Assembly (NCBI RefSeq): GCF_030020805.1
Contig: NZ_CP125098.1
Coordinates: 3,743,501 to 3,807,500, forward strand
Source of the DNA: Paenibacillus sp. RC67
GTDB taxonomy: Bacteria; Bacillota; Bacilli; Paenibacillales; NBRC-103111
Reading direction: 5' to 3'
Length of the DNA: 64,000 bases
Below are positions 29,360 to 38,482 of the stretch, piece after piece (within the stretch, counting starts at the first letter, position 1; each line of letters begins with the position of its first letter). The translations under genes were made by a program, and so were the position numbers. The notes below the pieces were generated by a model. That model searched no databases. It was not told the DNA's origin and saw only the letters and a program-made list of their open reading frames with translations.

Positions 29360-30365
29360 GAAGGAATTATATTTTCGAAAAACAGCCTCATGGAGAATTA
29401 CCGTCTTCTTGGTTTTATCCCTGTTGGCTGTCGCAGGTGTCATTGTCAGTCTCGTCAGTGGAGCGGTTAAAGTGAGCTTGATGGAAATTATTCATGTATT
29501 TACAGGCAGTGAGCAGGGGGCCGTACATGCAATTATCTGGAACGTCCGTCTGCCGAGAACGCTGATTGCCGGTCTTGTCGGAGTCAATCTTTCACTCGCG
29601 GGTGCTTTGCTGCAAGGAGTAATGCGAAATTCAATGGCAGACCCACACATTATTGGTGTATCATCCGGAGCGGGATTGTTCGGTATTGCCACGCTTGTGA
29701 TGTTCCCGTCTTATGCATATTTAATGGCTCCTGCCGCTTTCCTTGGAGCGCTTGGGGCGGCAATGTTAATTTATATGCTGGCATGGCAAAACGGAGTGAG
29801 TCCCGGCCGGATCATTTTGGCGGGTGTGGCCGTTTCCGCATTTTTCAGTTCGGGCATTTCGGGTATGCTCACATTTTATAGCGATCGGGTGGATGGTGCA
29901 TTGCTCTTTCTAGTAGGCGGACTTTCGGCGAAAAGCTGGCCTCATCTGCAGCTCCTGCTTCCTTATTCTATTGCTGGCACCCTTTTTGCACTTATGGCAG
30001 CTCAGAGAATGAATATTATGATGCTTGGCGATTCGGATGCTAAGGGGCTTGGCTTGCATGTAGAGCGGACGAGGTTGCTCGTGACGGCTGCCGCAGCCCT
30101 TCTGTCTGCCAGCGCAGTTAGTGTCGTCGGCCTGCTTGCTTTTGTAGGTATGGTTGTCCCTCATGCTGCAAGATTGCTGATCGGCAATGACTATCGTATC
30201 TTGCTTCCCGCCACCGCCTTACTTGGCATAGCTGCGCTTACGATATTCGACACGCTCGCTCGAATACTTTTTGCTCCGGTTGAGCTGCCCGTAGGTATTA
30301 TCATGGGTGCCGTCGGCGCTCCCTTTTTTCTATATTTATTAAGGAAGAGGGGGATGCAGGAATGA
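29349..30365 (+). CDS. FecCD-type iron ABC permease
   Basis: 338 residues and about nine to ten membrane helices. Family landmarks: WNVRLPRTLIAGLVGVNLSLAGALLQGVMRNSMADPHIIGVSSGAGL (opening block), then VGLLAFVGMVVPHAARLLIG and PVGIIMGAVGAPFFLYLLRK. The ATG at 29349 overlaps the binding-protein gene by 11 bp; a start 12 codons earlier is open. Only one permease gene is present, so it should act as a homodimer. Confidence 0.93.
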   Translation: MENKKELYFRKTASWRITVFLVLSLLAVAGVIVSLVSGAVKVSLMEIIHVFTGSEQGAVHAIIWNVRLPRTLIAGLVGVNLSLAGALLQGVMRNSMADPHIIGVSSGAGLFGIATLVMFPSYAYLMAPAAFLGALGAAMLIYMLAWQNGVSPGRIILAGVAVSAFFSSGISGMLTFYSDRVDGALLFLVGGLSAKSWPHLQLLLPYSIAGTLFALMAAQRMNIMMLGDSDAKGLGLHVERTRLLVTAAAALLSASAVSVVGLLAFVGMVVPHAARLLIGNDYRILLPATALLGIAALTIFDTLARILFAPVELPVGIIMGAVGAPFFLYLLRKRGMQE

Positions 30366-31150
30366 TTCGCGGGGAACAACTGGTTGTTACATATCGTGGA
30401 AATAAGGTCATGGATCATGTAAATGTCCAATTTGACGCGGGTCTTGTCCACAGTATACTTGGACCGAATGGATGCGGAAAAAGCACACTTCTAAAAGTAC
30501 TATCCCGTCAAATGCAAGGGGAAAGTGGAGTTGTCTTAGTAGATGGGAAAGATGCAAAGGAATGGGGAATAAAGCCGTTTGCCCGGCAACTGTCGATGCT
30601 GGCGCAATCACAGGAACGATTGACGGATATCAGCGTGTATGATCTGGTTTCATACGGACGTTTTCCACACAAAAGATTCATGCAAAAACTGGACGACCAC
30701 GACAAAAGACTCGTAGATTGGGCACTTGAACTAACGGGGATAAGTGCTTATTCAGCAAGAAGCGTGCAGGAGTTATCAGGCGGAGAACTCCAAAGGGCTC
30801 GAATCGCAATGGCTGTTGCCCAGCAGCCCAAAGTATTGTTGCTGGATGAGCCGACCACTTATTTGGACATCTGTCATCAGCTGGAAATCATGGAGCTTGT
30901 CGTCCATTTGAATCTCACTCAGAATATGACAGTTATTATGGTATTGCATGATTTAAATCACGCTGCAGCGTACTCCGATCGAATTACGGTCATGAAAAAA
31001 GGTACGATTTATGCTCACGGAAAGCCAAACGATGTTATCTGCGCGGAGATGCTGCGTGATGTATTTCAAGTTGAAGCATGTGTAGAACGGGAAGAAGGGA
31101 GTCTTCATCCGCGTATTAAATCTATGAAATTAATCACAAATAAGCGTTGA
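30362..31150 (+). CDS. FepC-type iron ABC ATPase
   Basis: 262 residues with Walker A GPNGCGKSTLLK, Q-loop LAQSQERLTD, signature LSGGELQRARIAMAVAQQ, Walker B VLLLDEPTTYLD and H-loop VLHDLNHA. The start overlaps the permease stop by 4 bp (ATGA). Completes a three-gene siderophore or heme-type importer. Confidence 0.95.
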   Translation: MIRGEQLVVTYRGNKVMDHVNVQFDAGLVHSILGPNGCGKSTLLKVLSRQMQGESGVVLVDGKDAKEWGIKPFARQLSMLAQSQERLTDISVYDLVSYGRFPHKRFMQKLDDHDKRLVDWALELTGISAYSARSVQELSGGELQRARIAMAVAQQPKVLLLDEPTTYLDICHQLEIMELVVHLNLTQNMTVIMVLHDLNHAAAYSDRITVMKKGTIYAHGKPNDVICAEMLRDVFQVEACVEREEGSLHPRIKSMKLITNKR

Positions 31151-31230
31151 TTTCTACATGTCTAGGCATTATCGATGGGTTTGCCTGCTTAGGAAGCCTA
31201 CATAGAAGGGGATAGAACCGCCGATCCTTA

Positions 31231-31576
31231 CTATCGATTTCCCAGGGTTGTGTGGAGCCAGTCGAAGATGGTCTGATGAAGCAGACGCATTGCCCCCATA
31301 TGGCAGTGCTCTCCTGCACCATCAGTGTTCCACATCACGACATGCTTGTGCGGAGCTTTTAGCTCGGACGCAAGCTTGCTTGCCTGCCCCTTGAACACAA
31401 GGTCGTTCTCTCCCTCAAGAATTTGAGTGGGGGACTTGATCTTGCGCATGTCTTCAGTGGTGAGAGTAAACTGCTTGCTCTTACGGATGTATTCCGGTTC
31501 GTTCGAAGTGCCAAACACCCACATACCATTCTGCAGCGCCCAGCGGGCGTAGGTGTAGCGAATGAGAGTTCATTCA
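31231..31576 (-). pseudogene. 3' remnant of an alpha/beta hydrolase
   Basis: About 110 codons of the C-terminal end are left: RYTYARWALQNG, KIKSPTQILEGENDLVFKGQA (the acid strand) and GAGEHCHMGAMRLLHQTIFDWL with the catalytic His. The nucleophile elbow and N-terminal two thirds are missing. The break lies next to a copy of the 5' region of the AraC gene upstream (see 31577-31640), so a deletion or recombination joined the two. Confidence 0.65.
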
Positions 31577-31640
31577 TATCGATTTTTCATAAATGTTTAT
31601 CGTATTTTTACATTTACAATCGAATTTGTCAGGAATATGA
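31577..31640 (-). repeat. partial duplicate of the AraC gene's 5' region
   Basis: ATATCGATTTTTCATAAA here is identical to the sequence at 32503-32522, where it encodes the first codons of the AraC gene; the following 45 bp are also similar (TTTTTACAT, TTTGTCA). This looks like the promoter and first five codons of a lost AraC paralogue. Confidence 0.55.
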
Positions 31641-31743
31641 TTAATTTATCGAAAACAAGTATCACGGTATGCCTCAACAAATACGAATAAACTGGCTATT
31701 ACACTAGCGTCATGAAATCGTATTCGATGAAACAGTCCCTGAT

Positions 31744-32520
31744 TTAAATACGGAATTTTCTTGGGGACAAGCCTGTTTTGGATTGAAAGAAACGAGAAAA
31801 ATTATATATATCAGAAAAACCGCAAGTGCTCGCAATGTCCGTGATACTGAGGGTAGACATGCGCAATAGTGTTTTGGCAGTTTCCAGTCTGCAACGCTGC
31901 AGATAAGCGTAGGGAGTAACGCCACGTTCCTGTTTAAAAATCCGTATAAAATGATCTGTCGTTAGAGAAAAGTTCTGGGCGATTTCACTTATATCATATT
32001 GTTTCTGGGGATGTTGTTGAAACGTGCGACATAGTTCATCAATTTTTATTGAATACGCCCCAGTGGCTGTTCGTGGTTTAGTTTGATATTCCATAATTAG
32101 CGCTTGCAACCATATTTCCATTTGTGACAAGTTATTTCTTTCTTCAGCTAAACAAAATCGGTTGAAAAGCTCTAGTACAAAATGATATTGATCAAAATGG
32201 TGATGCTCTGGCAAGCCACACAAAATATCCGGATTATGCAAAGTGAAATCTATATAACGAACATCGAGACTGGCATGTTCATTTTGATGGGCAGTAACCG
32301 TCTTCTTATAATCGATAAGGAAAACATCACCAACACTTAATTTGTAGCAATTATTGCCTAGCCTAATTTGACCGTTTCCACCCCAAACGCTCCACAAGGT
32401 GAACCCTGGATGACAACCGACAGGAACATTCCATTTCCATTCCGGAACGCAGTGCTTCCCATAATGCATAGATGAGATATCCATACGCTTCACCCCAGTT
32501 ACAATATATCGATTTTTCAT
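31744..32520 (-). CDS. AraC family regulator with N-terminal cupin-like sensor
   Basis: 258 residues. The N-terminal half is an AraC-type beta-barrel sensor (GFTLWSVWGGNGQIRLGNNCYKL, VGDVFLIDYKK). Residues about 155-258 are the double HTH: YDISEIAQNFSLTTDHFIRIFK and ITDIASTCGFSDIYNFSRFFQSK. The ATG at 32520 lacks a strong ribosome binding site; the ATG at 32484 (GGGGTGAAG upstream) is an alternative start. It diverges from the cupin / Gfo-Idh-MocA pair, which it probably controls in response to a sugar or sugar acid. Confidence 0.9.
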   Translation of the reverse strand: MKNRYIVTGVKRMDISSMHYGKHCVPEWKWNVPVGCHPGFTLWSVWGGNGQIRLGNNCYKLSVGDVFLIDYKKTVTAHQNEHASLDVRYIDFTLHNPDILCGLPEHHHFDQYHFVLELFNRFCLAEERNNLSQMEIWLQALIMEYQTKPRTATGAYSIKIDELCRTFQQHPQKQYDISEIAQNFSLTTDHFIRIFKQERGVTPYAYLQRCRLETAKTLLRMSTLSITDIASTCGFSDIYNFSRFFQSKTGLSPRKFRI

Positions 32521-32867
32521 AAAGAACTATGAACTATTGAATTTTTACATGTAAAGCCCTGTTTGTCAAGCATGCAAGAGGCTTAGTGAACAGTTGGCAC
32601 AGCGACAAAAAGATGGATCATCCCATTGAAATAACAAGTTTAACGTAGACTCACCTTTGACCTCGGAATCGTATCAACTGTAACAGCTTTAGTTATCATC
32701 GGGAAAAGGTTCTATTCGGAGGAAAATGGGTGAAGAGCAAGTGATATGAAGAAAGCTCAATAAAGATATTACAAATTATTCAAGAAGTAACTTATTCTGG
32801 CGTATGTTTTTTTGTCAACTTTGCGCCCGTTTAGTTTACATAAAAATGAAAGAAGGAGTGGTTTTAA
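32521..32867. other. divergent intergenic region
   Basis: The promoter region shared by the AraC gene and the cupin / oxidoreductase genes. No ORF and no clear palindrome beyond the duplicated stretch next to the AraC start. Confidence 0.35.
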
Positions 32868-33230
32868 ATGAGAACTTATCGTTTAAATCAGTTAGCCGAT
32901 GTTACAGAGGGACATATTTTGAAAGACATTATGCCGGGGGATTACATTTCTTACGGTGGACTTGCTTTCGAAAAGCAGGGAGCACGCGCTCATACGAACG
33001 ACGGTCCAGGAGGCATCGACTATCATGTACACGAAGATTGCGAAGCGTTCATTATCCTGCAGGGCAAAGGTGAGGTGGAAATCAACAAAAAGCACTTTTA
33101 CCCAGTAAGAACGGGGGATGTAGTCATTATAGAGCCGGGTGAGGACCATCATCTTATTTCAAGCGTAGAAGATCCTATTGTCGTCGTATGGTGCCATGCC
33201 GGGCCGTCCCGAAACAAAAATCAACTATAA
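32868..33230 (+). CDS. small cupin-domain protein
   Basis: 120 residues, a single cupin barrel. Motif 1 metal ligands: DYHVHEDCEAFIILQGKGEVEI (His, His, Glu); motif 2: EPGEDHHLISS (His). Such stand-alone cupins act as sugar isomerases or epimerases, or as binding proteins. The ribosome binding site is AGAAGGAG. It lies 23 bp before a Gfo/Idh/MocA oxidoreductase and both probably work on one carbohydrate. Confidence 0.88.
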   Translation: MRTYRLNQLADVTEGHILKDIMPGDYISYGGLAFEKQGARAHTNDGPGGIDYHVHEDCEAFIILQGKGEVEINKKHFYPVRTGDVVIIEPGEDHHLISSVEDPIVVVWCHAGPSRNKNQL

Positions 33231-33253
33231 AGAAGCGAAGAGAGGTGAGATAA

Positions 33254-34234
33254 ATGAAAGCGGTTCTGGTCGGTTTAGGAAACTTCGGTTCAGGGTGGTA
33301 TAAGAGGCTGAGACGTCATGCTGGTGTGCAGGCTTTATGCGTTGTTGAAGCGAACGTTCAGCTGCGAGAAACGATTGATCCGGAGACCCCGTTTTATTCA
33401 TCGTTGGAAGATGCGATCATCAGCGAGCGGCCCGATTTCGTTATTAATGTTACACCACCTTACATTCACACAGCGATTAACGAGATCGCTTTCGCGCATG
33501 GCCTGCCTGTGCTCTGCGAGAAGCCGATATCGAACGATATCACGGATGCGCAATATATTGTGGGGCAGGCCGAACTGAAAAACATCCCGTTCATGATTTC
33601 CGAGAATTACCGTTTCTTCGCCCCAGTTCTGAAAGCGAAGGAGCTTCTAGACAGCGGTATCATCGGACATCTATCATCGGTACACATCGAGTTCGACCGC
33701 TATCATGTCGTACCCGTTCCTTATTTCGGTCGGCTGGCAAACGGATTGTTGGAAGATGTCACGATTCATCATTTCGATATGATCCGTTATTTTACTGGTC
33801 AAGAACCAGTGAAAGTGTTCGCTATGAACAGCAAACCGCCCGGAAGTTGGACGGAGGAGACGACGGTTCACCTTAGCGCATGGATGGAGCTTGACGGAGG
33901 GACGGTTGTGGATTATCACGGCAACATGATGGCCAAGGGAAAAACGACCGAATGGTATGGCGATTGGCGTTTCGAAGGAGCGGACGGCGCGATAACGATA
34001 ACGAGCAACAGAGTACAGCTTATGAAGGAAGGAATGGAAGAAGAAGTGTACAGCTTCGAAGGGGTAGGAAACCTGCTGTCGCTCGATGAATTTCTAGCTG
34101 CTTTGAAGGAAAAGCGCGAGCCAAGACCAAGCGGAAGAGACTATTTGAAATCACAAAACTTAGTGCACGCTGCAGCCGTATCGTCGAGATTGGGCAAAAT
34201 GCTTTCCGTTGAAGAAGCACTGAGAGAAGTGTAA
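33254..34234 (+). CDS. Gfo/Idh/MocA family oxidoreductase
   Basis: 326 residues. Rossmann domain 1-120 with AVLVGLGNFGSGWYKRL (glycine-rich loop) and the EKP motif LPVLCEKPISND (about residue 94) whose Lys is catalytic or near-catalytic. The C-terminal sheet domain includes EDVTIHHFDMIRYFTG with the conserved His pair. It oxidises or reduces a sugar or inositol-type substrate with NAD(P). Probable operon with the small cupin under the divergent AraC regulator. Confidence 0.92.
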   Translation: MKAVLVGLGNFGSGWYKRLRRHAGVQALCVVEANVQLRETIDPETPFYSSLEDAIISERPDFVINVTPPYIHTAINEIAFAHGLPVLCEKPISNDITDAQYIVGQAELKNIPFMISENYRFFAPVLKAKELLDSGIIGHLSSVHIEFDRYHVVPVPYFGRLANGLLEDVTIHHFDMIRYFTGQEPVKVFAMNSKPPGSWTEETTVHLSAWMELDGGTVVDYHGNMMAKGKTTEWYGDWRFEGADGAITITSNRVQLMKEGMEEEVYSFEGVGNLLSLDEFLAALKEKREPRPSGRDYLKSQNLVHAAAVSSRLGKMLSVEEALREV

Positions 34235-34589
34235 TCTTAAATTCCAAGATACGAAGGCGATGGATTACCTGGGGTGAACCGTTACATCCAGATGGTGCTG
34301 AAAATCGATTACCACAAACTAAGGAAAGAATCAGTAAGGTTTTTAGCGAACTATTCTAACGGATACGATAGCGCAATGACTTGGAAGCAGACCGCGGCAG
34401 CGGCTGCTTCCTTTTTCGTTAAAGTACCTCTTGGGCTACATAGATACTTTGCCACTGGCTGGAATCTTATAGGTTCAGGGTTTTTGGCAGTAAGTTTAGT
34501 AGCAACAACCATGTAATTTAAAGACTCCATTTGGCTAAATCGCCACTTCCGGATATTATAGTACTAGTGAAGAAAAAGGGGATGGTTCA
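34235..34589. other. spacer with coding-like fragment and repeat
   Basis: A frame ending near 34359 reads WGEPLHPDGAENRLPQTKERI then SKVFSELF and a stop. It looks like the C-terminus of a lost gene, but I cannot name it. The hairpin repeat at 34357-34432 starts exactly at its stop codon. Confidence 0.35.
34357..34432 (+). repeat. TAACGG-GATAG hairpin repeat, copy 1 of 6
   Basis: Starts TAACGGATACGATAGCGCAA, then a hairpin with arms GGAAGCAG / CTGCTTCC and T5, ending AAAGTACCTCTT. It is about 90 per cent identical by eye to the copy at 38712-38788. Confidence 0.7.
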
Positions 34590-35405
34590 ATGAAGTTTCT
34601 TATCAAACTGGCGCTTACCGTCGCCGCACTTGTATTGATTATGATTATCGCATTTCGCTTACATACGCTGCTCGGGTGGGGACTTCTTATCGTGCTGGCT
34701 GGAGTGATGGTGTATGCCTCCAGATCGAGCTACTATGCCACTCGCGGCAGTACGGCATTCGCGTCCGACCAATTCGAGCAGGCGCTTGCCTGGTACCGGA
34801 AAGCATATGCCAGCAAGCCGTGTCCGGAGAAGCATCAGATCGGCTACGCCTATATGCTGATGAGGACAGGCGAGTCGGAGCAAGCGGAGGCTGTGCTGCA
34901 TAAGCTGCTTAGCCGCACCGCGAATCACGAGATTAGGATGCAGGCTCGCTGCAATCTGGCTACCGCATTCTGGCTGCAAGGGAAACGGGATGAAGGCGTC
35001 AAAGAGCTGGAGGGCGTGTTCGAGCATTACAAAAACACACTAATCTATGGCAATCTGGGCTATTTCAAACTGATGCACGGCGACCTGAACGAAACGCTGG
35101 AGTTCAATCTCGCAGCATATGCGTTCAACAGCGACGACAAGACGATTATGGACAACTGCGCATTGAACTATTACATGCTTGGTAAAATGACGGAGGCAGA
35201 GGCGATGTTCGAGAAACTGATGTCCAAATCGCCGAAACGCGCCGAGCCTTATTATTACTATGCGCTGACCCTTAAAAAGCTCGGGAAGAAAGAGGAGGCC
35301 GCCGAACAGATTAAGCAGGCGCTTAGCAAAGATTTGTCCTTCCTGACAACCGTGACACGCATAGAAATTGCCGAAGTGGCCAAAGAGATGAACGCAGAAA
35401 AATAG
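34590..35405 (+). CDS. membrane-anchored TPR protein
   Basis: 271 residues. Two N-terminal membrane helices (LIKLALTVAALVLIMIIAF and LLGWGLLIVLAGVMVYA) are followed by about five tetratricopeptide repeats: FEQALAWYRKAYASKP, AEAVLHKLLSRT, NEGV-type helices, and KMTEAEAMFEKLMSKSPKRAEPYYYYALTLKKLGKKEEAAEQIKQA. TPR arrays mediate protein-protein contacts; the partner is unknown. It stands alone. Confidence 0.88.
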   Translation: MKFLIKLALTVAALVLIMIIAFRLHTLLGWGLLIVLAGVMVYASRSSYYATRGSTAFASDQFEQALAWYRKAYASKPCPEKHQIGYAYMLMRTGESEQAEAVLHKLLSRTANHEIRMQARCNLATAFWLQGKRDEGVKELEGVFEHYKNTLIYGNLGYFKLMHGDLNETLEFNLAAYAFNSDDKTIMDNCALNYYMLGKMTEAEAMFEKLMSKSPKRAEPYYYYALTLKKLGKKEEAAEQIKQALSKDLSFLTTVTRIEIAEVAKEMNAEK

Positions 35406-35805
35406 CCGATCCTCGGCATTTCGCACTTTCACCGTATTGAGTGCATTTCTGTACTGGTTTTAGGTGCCCACAAAGGCACTAATTCCTTGGATAGCCATCT
35501 GGTTAAAACCTTGATGGTTTTTTTCTTTTGTTTGATGAATCGGGAACTAGATCCCATTCCCGACAAATCCAGCCGAAGCACTTGGCTTGAAAAGTTCCAA
35601 TATATGAAGATCAACGCAAGAGGAAATAATTCAGTGAGGTTACCTCGATTCGCTGTACAACACCGTTGAATTATTCCAGCTAATAGCTTGTCAATATTTA
35701 TTTATTAAATATAGATTCATGCGGTGGTATACTTAAAAATGGGCTAGGAAAGAGCCGTCCCACATAGCACGGAAAGATATTCCATATAATCCCATTGGTC
35801 ATTTC
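35406..35805. other. spacer after the TPR gene
   Basis: Includes a possible terminator (35493-35530, CCATC / GATGG with T7). The remainder shows no gene; the last 60 bp adjoin the IS110 remnant and may belong to its right end. Confidence 0.4.
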
Positions 35806-36489
35806 TTACACTAAGCGGAACGCTTCCTTTGTAGTCAAGATGGCATAAATCCAGTGGATAAGTTTATTCACGCAAGCAATTATCGCTACTTTGAACAGTT
35901 TTCCTTCAGCACGTTTCTTATCTTAATAAGCTCTTAACTTTTTATTTCTGTTACTTCGAATACCACATCGTACAGCTTGGTATAGGGCAGTACGAAGCCT
36001 TCTGGAGCCATGTTTAGTTATTTTATTTATGGTTGCTGTAAACTTGCCTGAAGAAAAACACTTGGATCTACGCCAGCAAAAGCAACCAATTTCTTTGCGT
36101 GATCGAACCGATCGATTTCCCCAATCTCAGCTAAAATTGTTGCAGCAATTTTAGTGCCAATCCCGGGTATCGATTGGATTAAATCATATTCAAGTAACTC
36201 TTCAGCCAGGGCCTCTATCGATTTATCGAGGGTTGCTAGATGGTCCTGGTATTGAAGAAGCAATTTGATGAGCAGCTGCATGGAGATCAGATGACTGGGA
36301 AAAGCCGTCTCTTTAAAGGGATTTCGCCTTGCTGCAGCCATTAAGATTTGAGCGCTCCCCAGACACCATAAAGCCGATTTGCCGCGTCCTGTAAGACGCC
36401 CAATTGTAGCAGCAACTCCTTTTCGGGTCCAAAAAGGCTTGTGCATGGCTCTCCCCCTTTGAAACATCCAAACCAATGACTGGATTCAT
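35806..36489 (-). pseudogene. IS110 family transposase, internally deleted and frameshifted
   Basis: The start MNPVIGLDVSKGESHAQAF carries the first Asp of the RuvC-like DEDD site. It then jumps, out of frame, to a point normally near residue 190 (GVAATIGRL, AAARRNPFKETAF), so roughly 170 codons, including the remaining RuvC acids, are missing. The Transposase_20 part follows (LIQSIPGIGTKIAATILAEIGEIDRF, LVAFAGVDPSVF). A frameshift after PSVF leads to SSGKFTATINKITKHGSRRL, and an in-frame TAA replaces a Tyr codon before DKKRAEGKLFKVAIIACVNK. The protein cannot be functional. Confidence 0.9.
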
Positions 36490-36720
36490 GACATCACTCC
36501 TATAGTTTTATCGCATGTGATACGGTATCCATGTCCCAACCAGCCTAACCATGGTTGAACAAGTAGGGGGGATGAACTGAATAGCTCTCGGGATCTATGT
36601 CCCACGGGCAGAATCGTTCGATCCCCGGCTACCGCTATCTTACGACCAAAGAAAAATGAGGTCGACCATAAAGATCTGGTGACCTCATAATACGAACGGG
36701 CAGGATTGTTTACCATCTAC
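36490..36720 (-). mobile_element. IS110 upstream non-coding end (possible bridge RNA region)
   Basis: About 230 bp without ORF precede the transposase start. On the minus strand it contains a hairpin with arms TGAGGTC / GACCTCA near 36656-36688 and further short complementary stretches. In IS110-group elements the non-coding end upstream of the transposase encodes the bridge RNA that pairs with donor and target DNA. Position and structure fit; the exact element boundary is not determined because IS110 elements lack terminal inverted repeats. Confidence 0.5.
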
Positions 36721-36785
36721 ACATCAAATACTTAAAAAAAGGATTTTCATAAAGTAATAAGATTGATATGGGGGGTTGGTTTACA

Positions 36786-37372
36786 ATGACTTCTATCGAA
36801 CATGGATTATTGATTTGTAATCCTGGTGATAAAAAATTCAATTTGATTTTTAAATTATTCGAGGAGCTTTCAAGGATGGGGTGTTAAATACATCATCGGC
36901 TATGGTGCAGCTGGTTCAATCAAGAATTGTTTGACTCAAGGATCTCAGGTAATAGTAGAATCAGCATTATGTAATGATGGTACAAGCAAGACATATAAAA
37001 ATGAACCAAGCTATGTACGCGGTTCAGGGGCATTGGGAAACAAAGCAAGACAGGCAGCTAAGTGTCTTGGACACCAACTGATTGAAGTTTCCGCCTACAG
37101 TAGACGCACTATAAAGAGAAACGAAGAAATTGGTTAAAGTATGGAGGAAAGATGGTGCAGAAATTGTCAATATGGAGTCTGGTGCTTTTTATGCTGCTTC
37201 TGAGGTGTGTGGTGTAAATAGTATCTGGCTAGGGTTTGTAAGTGATTGTCTAGTTAAAGAAACTTGGGATGATTGGCATGTAAGCTTAGATGAGATGGCT
37301 GAAATCACAGCTTCTGTTTGCCAACAAACAGTGTACAGTTTATTTGAGGAATTAGCAGATATTGCTGGATAA
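36786..37372 (+). pseudogene. nucleoside phosphorylase family gene, multiply broken
   Basis: Three blocks of one protein lie in different frames. MTSIEHGLLICNPGD runs to a stop after about 33 codons; KYIIGYGAAGSIKNCLTQGSQVIV to QAAKCLGHQLIEVSAYS is the phosphorylase core with its Gly-rich phosphate loop; and VKVWRKDGAEIVNMESGAFYAAS contains the nucleoside-binding Met-Glu-Ser motif of PNP/MTA-SAH nucleosidase folds. The core and C-terminal blocks are separated by a frameshift near 37100 and a TAA. The relatives are purine or uridine phosphorylases. Confidence 0.8.
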
Positions 37373-37386
37373 ATTGTGTATTACGC

Positions 37387-37465
37387 TAAAGGGTACGTTC
37401 AATAAACATTGGTATGAAGCTGTAAGACTAGATATAGCAGCTTCTTTGCGTTAACGGACGGGTAT
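37387..37465 (+). repeat. TAACGG-GATAG hairpin repeat, copy 2 of 6
   Basis: Diverged 5' end (AAAGGGTACGTTCAATAAAC), hairpin GAAGCTG / CAGCTTC, and 3' end TTTGCGTTAACGGACGGGTAT. Its ATAAACATTGGTA stretch is shared with the copy at 43772. Confidence 0.6.
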
Positions 37466-37584
37466 ATTTGCGATCTCAGATAATCATAAGAGAAGGAAAC
37501 ACTTTCGAGGGGCGTTACGATGGAAATAGACCGTTACTATCTTGAAATGTTGGGTTTCTACTAACAAAAGAGTAGGAGGAAAAA

Positions 37585-37953
37585 ATGAATAATAAGGTGA
37601 AACTATGGTTTTTGAAAGATATAGAACTTATTGATATTGCAAATATATTGAAACAAAAAATGGGTTTAAGTGATATTGTACATAATGCAGAAGACACTTG
37701 GGAATGGTGTATATTGCATGATGCTAGTAATAATGTTATGTATGATATTTCTAGGAAGCATAGTAACGGATATGAAATATACGATGATCCAATAGGCATA
37801 TGGGTAAGAAAAGATGGTTTGGAATTGGCTGAGGATGATCTTGTATCTGTAGCAAAAGAGATAGCTAAAATATTATTTGTAAACGTTAGTATGGGGGAAG
37901 TAAGGTACATTAGGGGAAATGATTTTGAGTTTTTTCCACACAAGGTTTTCTAG
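37585..37953 (+). CDS. hypothetical protein, 122 residues
   Basis: The ATG follows AGGAGGAAAAA. The sequence is acidic, A+T-rich in codon use compared with its neighbours, and soluble (KLWFLKDIELIDIANILKQKMG ... WEWCILHDASNNVMYDISRKHS). It looks like a small alpha/beta protein of the immunity type often found as orphan genes, but I do not recognise a family. It is the only apparently intact gene between 36.8 and 38.8 kb. Confidence 0.6.
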   Translation: MNNKVKLWFLKDIELIDIANILKQKMGLSDIVHNAEDTWEWCILHDASNNVMYDISRKHSNGYEIYDDPIGIWVRKDGLELAEDDLVSVAKEIAKILFVNVSMGEVRYIRGNDFEFFPHKVF

Positions 37954-37975
37954 TAAAATAGAACCCAATTAGAGA

Positions 37976-38206
37976 GCGTCGCTCGCCGTTTCTCCCGACC
38001 AGCAAGGGGGCATTGTCGGTCTTGTGGGTATGGTTCAAGGACTGGCCTCTGTAGTGGCTCCTTTGCTGAGCACCAGCTTGTACCACCTGGACAAGGATCT
38101 TCCGTATAGTGTAGCGGCAGCCTTATTGATCATTCTGTCTACTGTGTTACTGACTGGGATGCTGCGCTCTCGGATGACCTTCAAAGGAGCCTCGAGAGCC
38201 GAGTAG
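37976..38206 (+). pseudogene. 3' remnant of an MFS transporter
   Basis: About 76 codons read ASLAVSPDQQGGIVGLVGM, GLASVVAPLLSTSLYHL and VAAALLIILSTVLLTGML, the last two membrane helices of a drug-efflux type MFS protein with the GxxxG-rich helix 11. There is no start, and the upstream end abuts the previous gene's spacer at 37976. Confidence 0.75.
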
Positions 38207-38233
38207 TTGTAGTGTGACAAGAACTTGTACTCG

Positions 38234-38270
38234 AATTGCCGCGTAAATCACGGTTTTTCTTATGTGGTTT
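38234..38270 (+). repeat. GC-hairpin repeat, copy 3 of 3
   Basis: GAATTGCCGCG-TAAAT-CACGGTTTTTCTTATGTGG; one base breaks the stem. Lies 28 bp after the MFS remnant's stop. Confidence 0.5.
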
Positions 38271-38337
38271 ACAACATCTTGAGTGCGATAATATGTTGTT
38301 GATTTGGGGTGGTTTATTTATGTCATTTTTCATTGAC

Positions 38338-38425
38338 CTAACGCGAAACGATAGCTCAATAGACCCCACAACGACGAGGCTACCGTCATGGAACGGCGGC
38401 CTCGTTACGTTAACGGGCAGGATAC
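38338..38425 (+). repeat. TAACGG-GATAG hairpin repeat, copy 3 of 6
   Basis: 5' end CTAACGCGAAACGATAGCTC, hairpin with arms ACGAGGC(T)ACCG / CGGCGGCCTCGT, 3' end ACGTTAACGGGCAGGATA. Shows that both ends of the element carry a TAACGGG...GATA direct repeat. Confidence 0.65.
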
Positions 38426-38482
38426 TACCAATATATGTTAATATAAAAATGCAATGATTAGAAGGTCGAAACAGGGGATTAT

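Noticed and set aside
34274..34516. 80-codon frame after the Gfo/Idh/MocA gene
   Set aside because: Its second half is the hairpin repeat. The fragment of real coding sequence there is in another frame.
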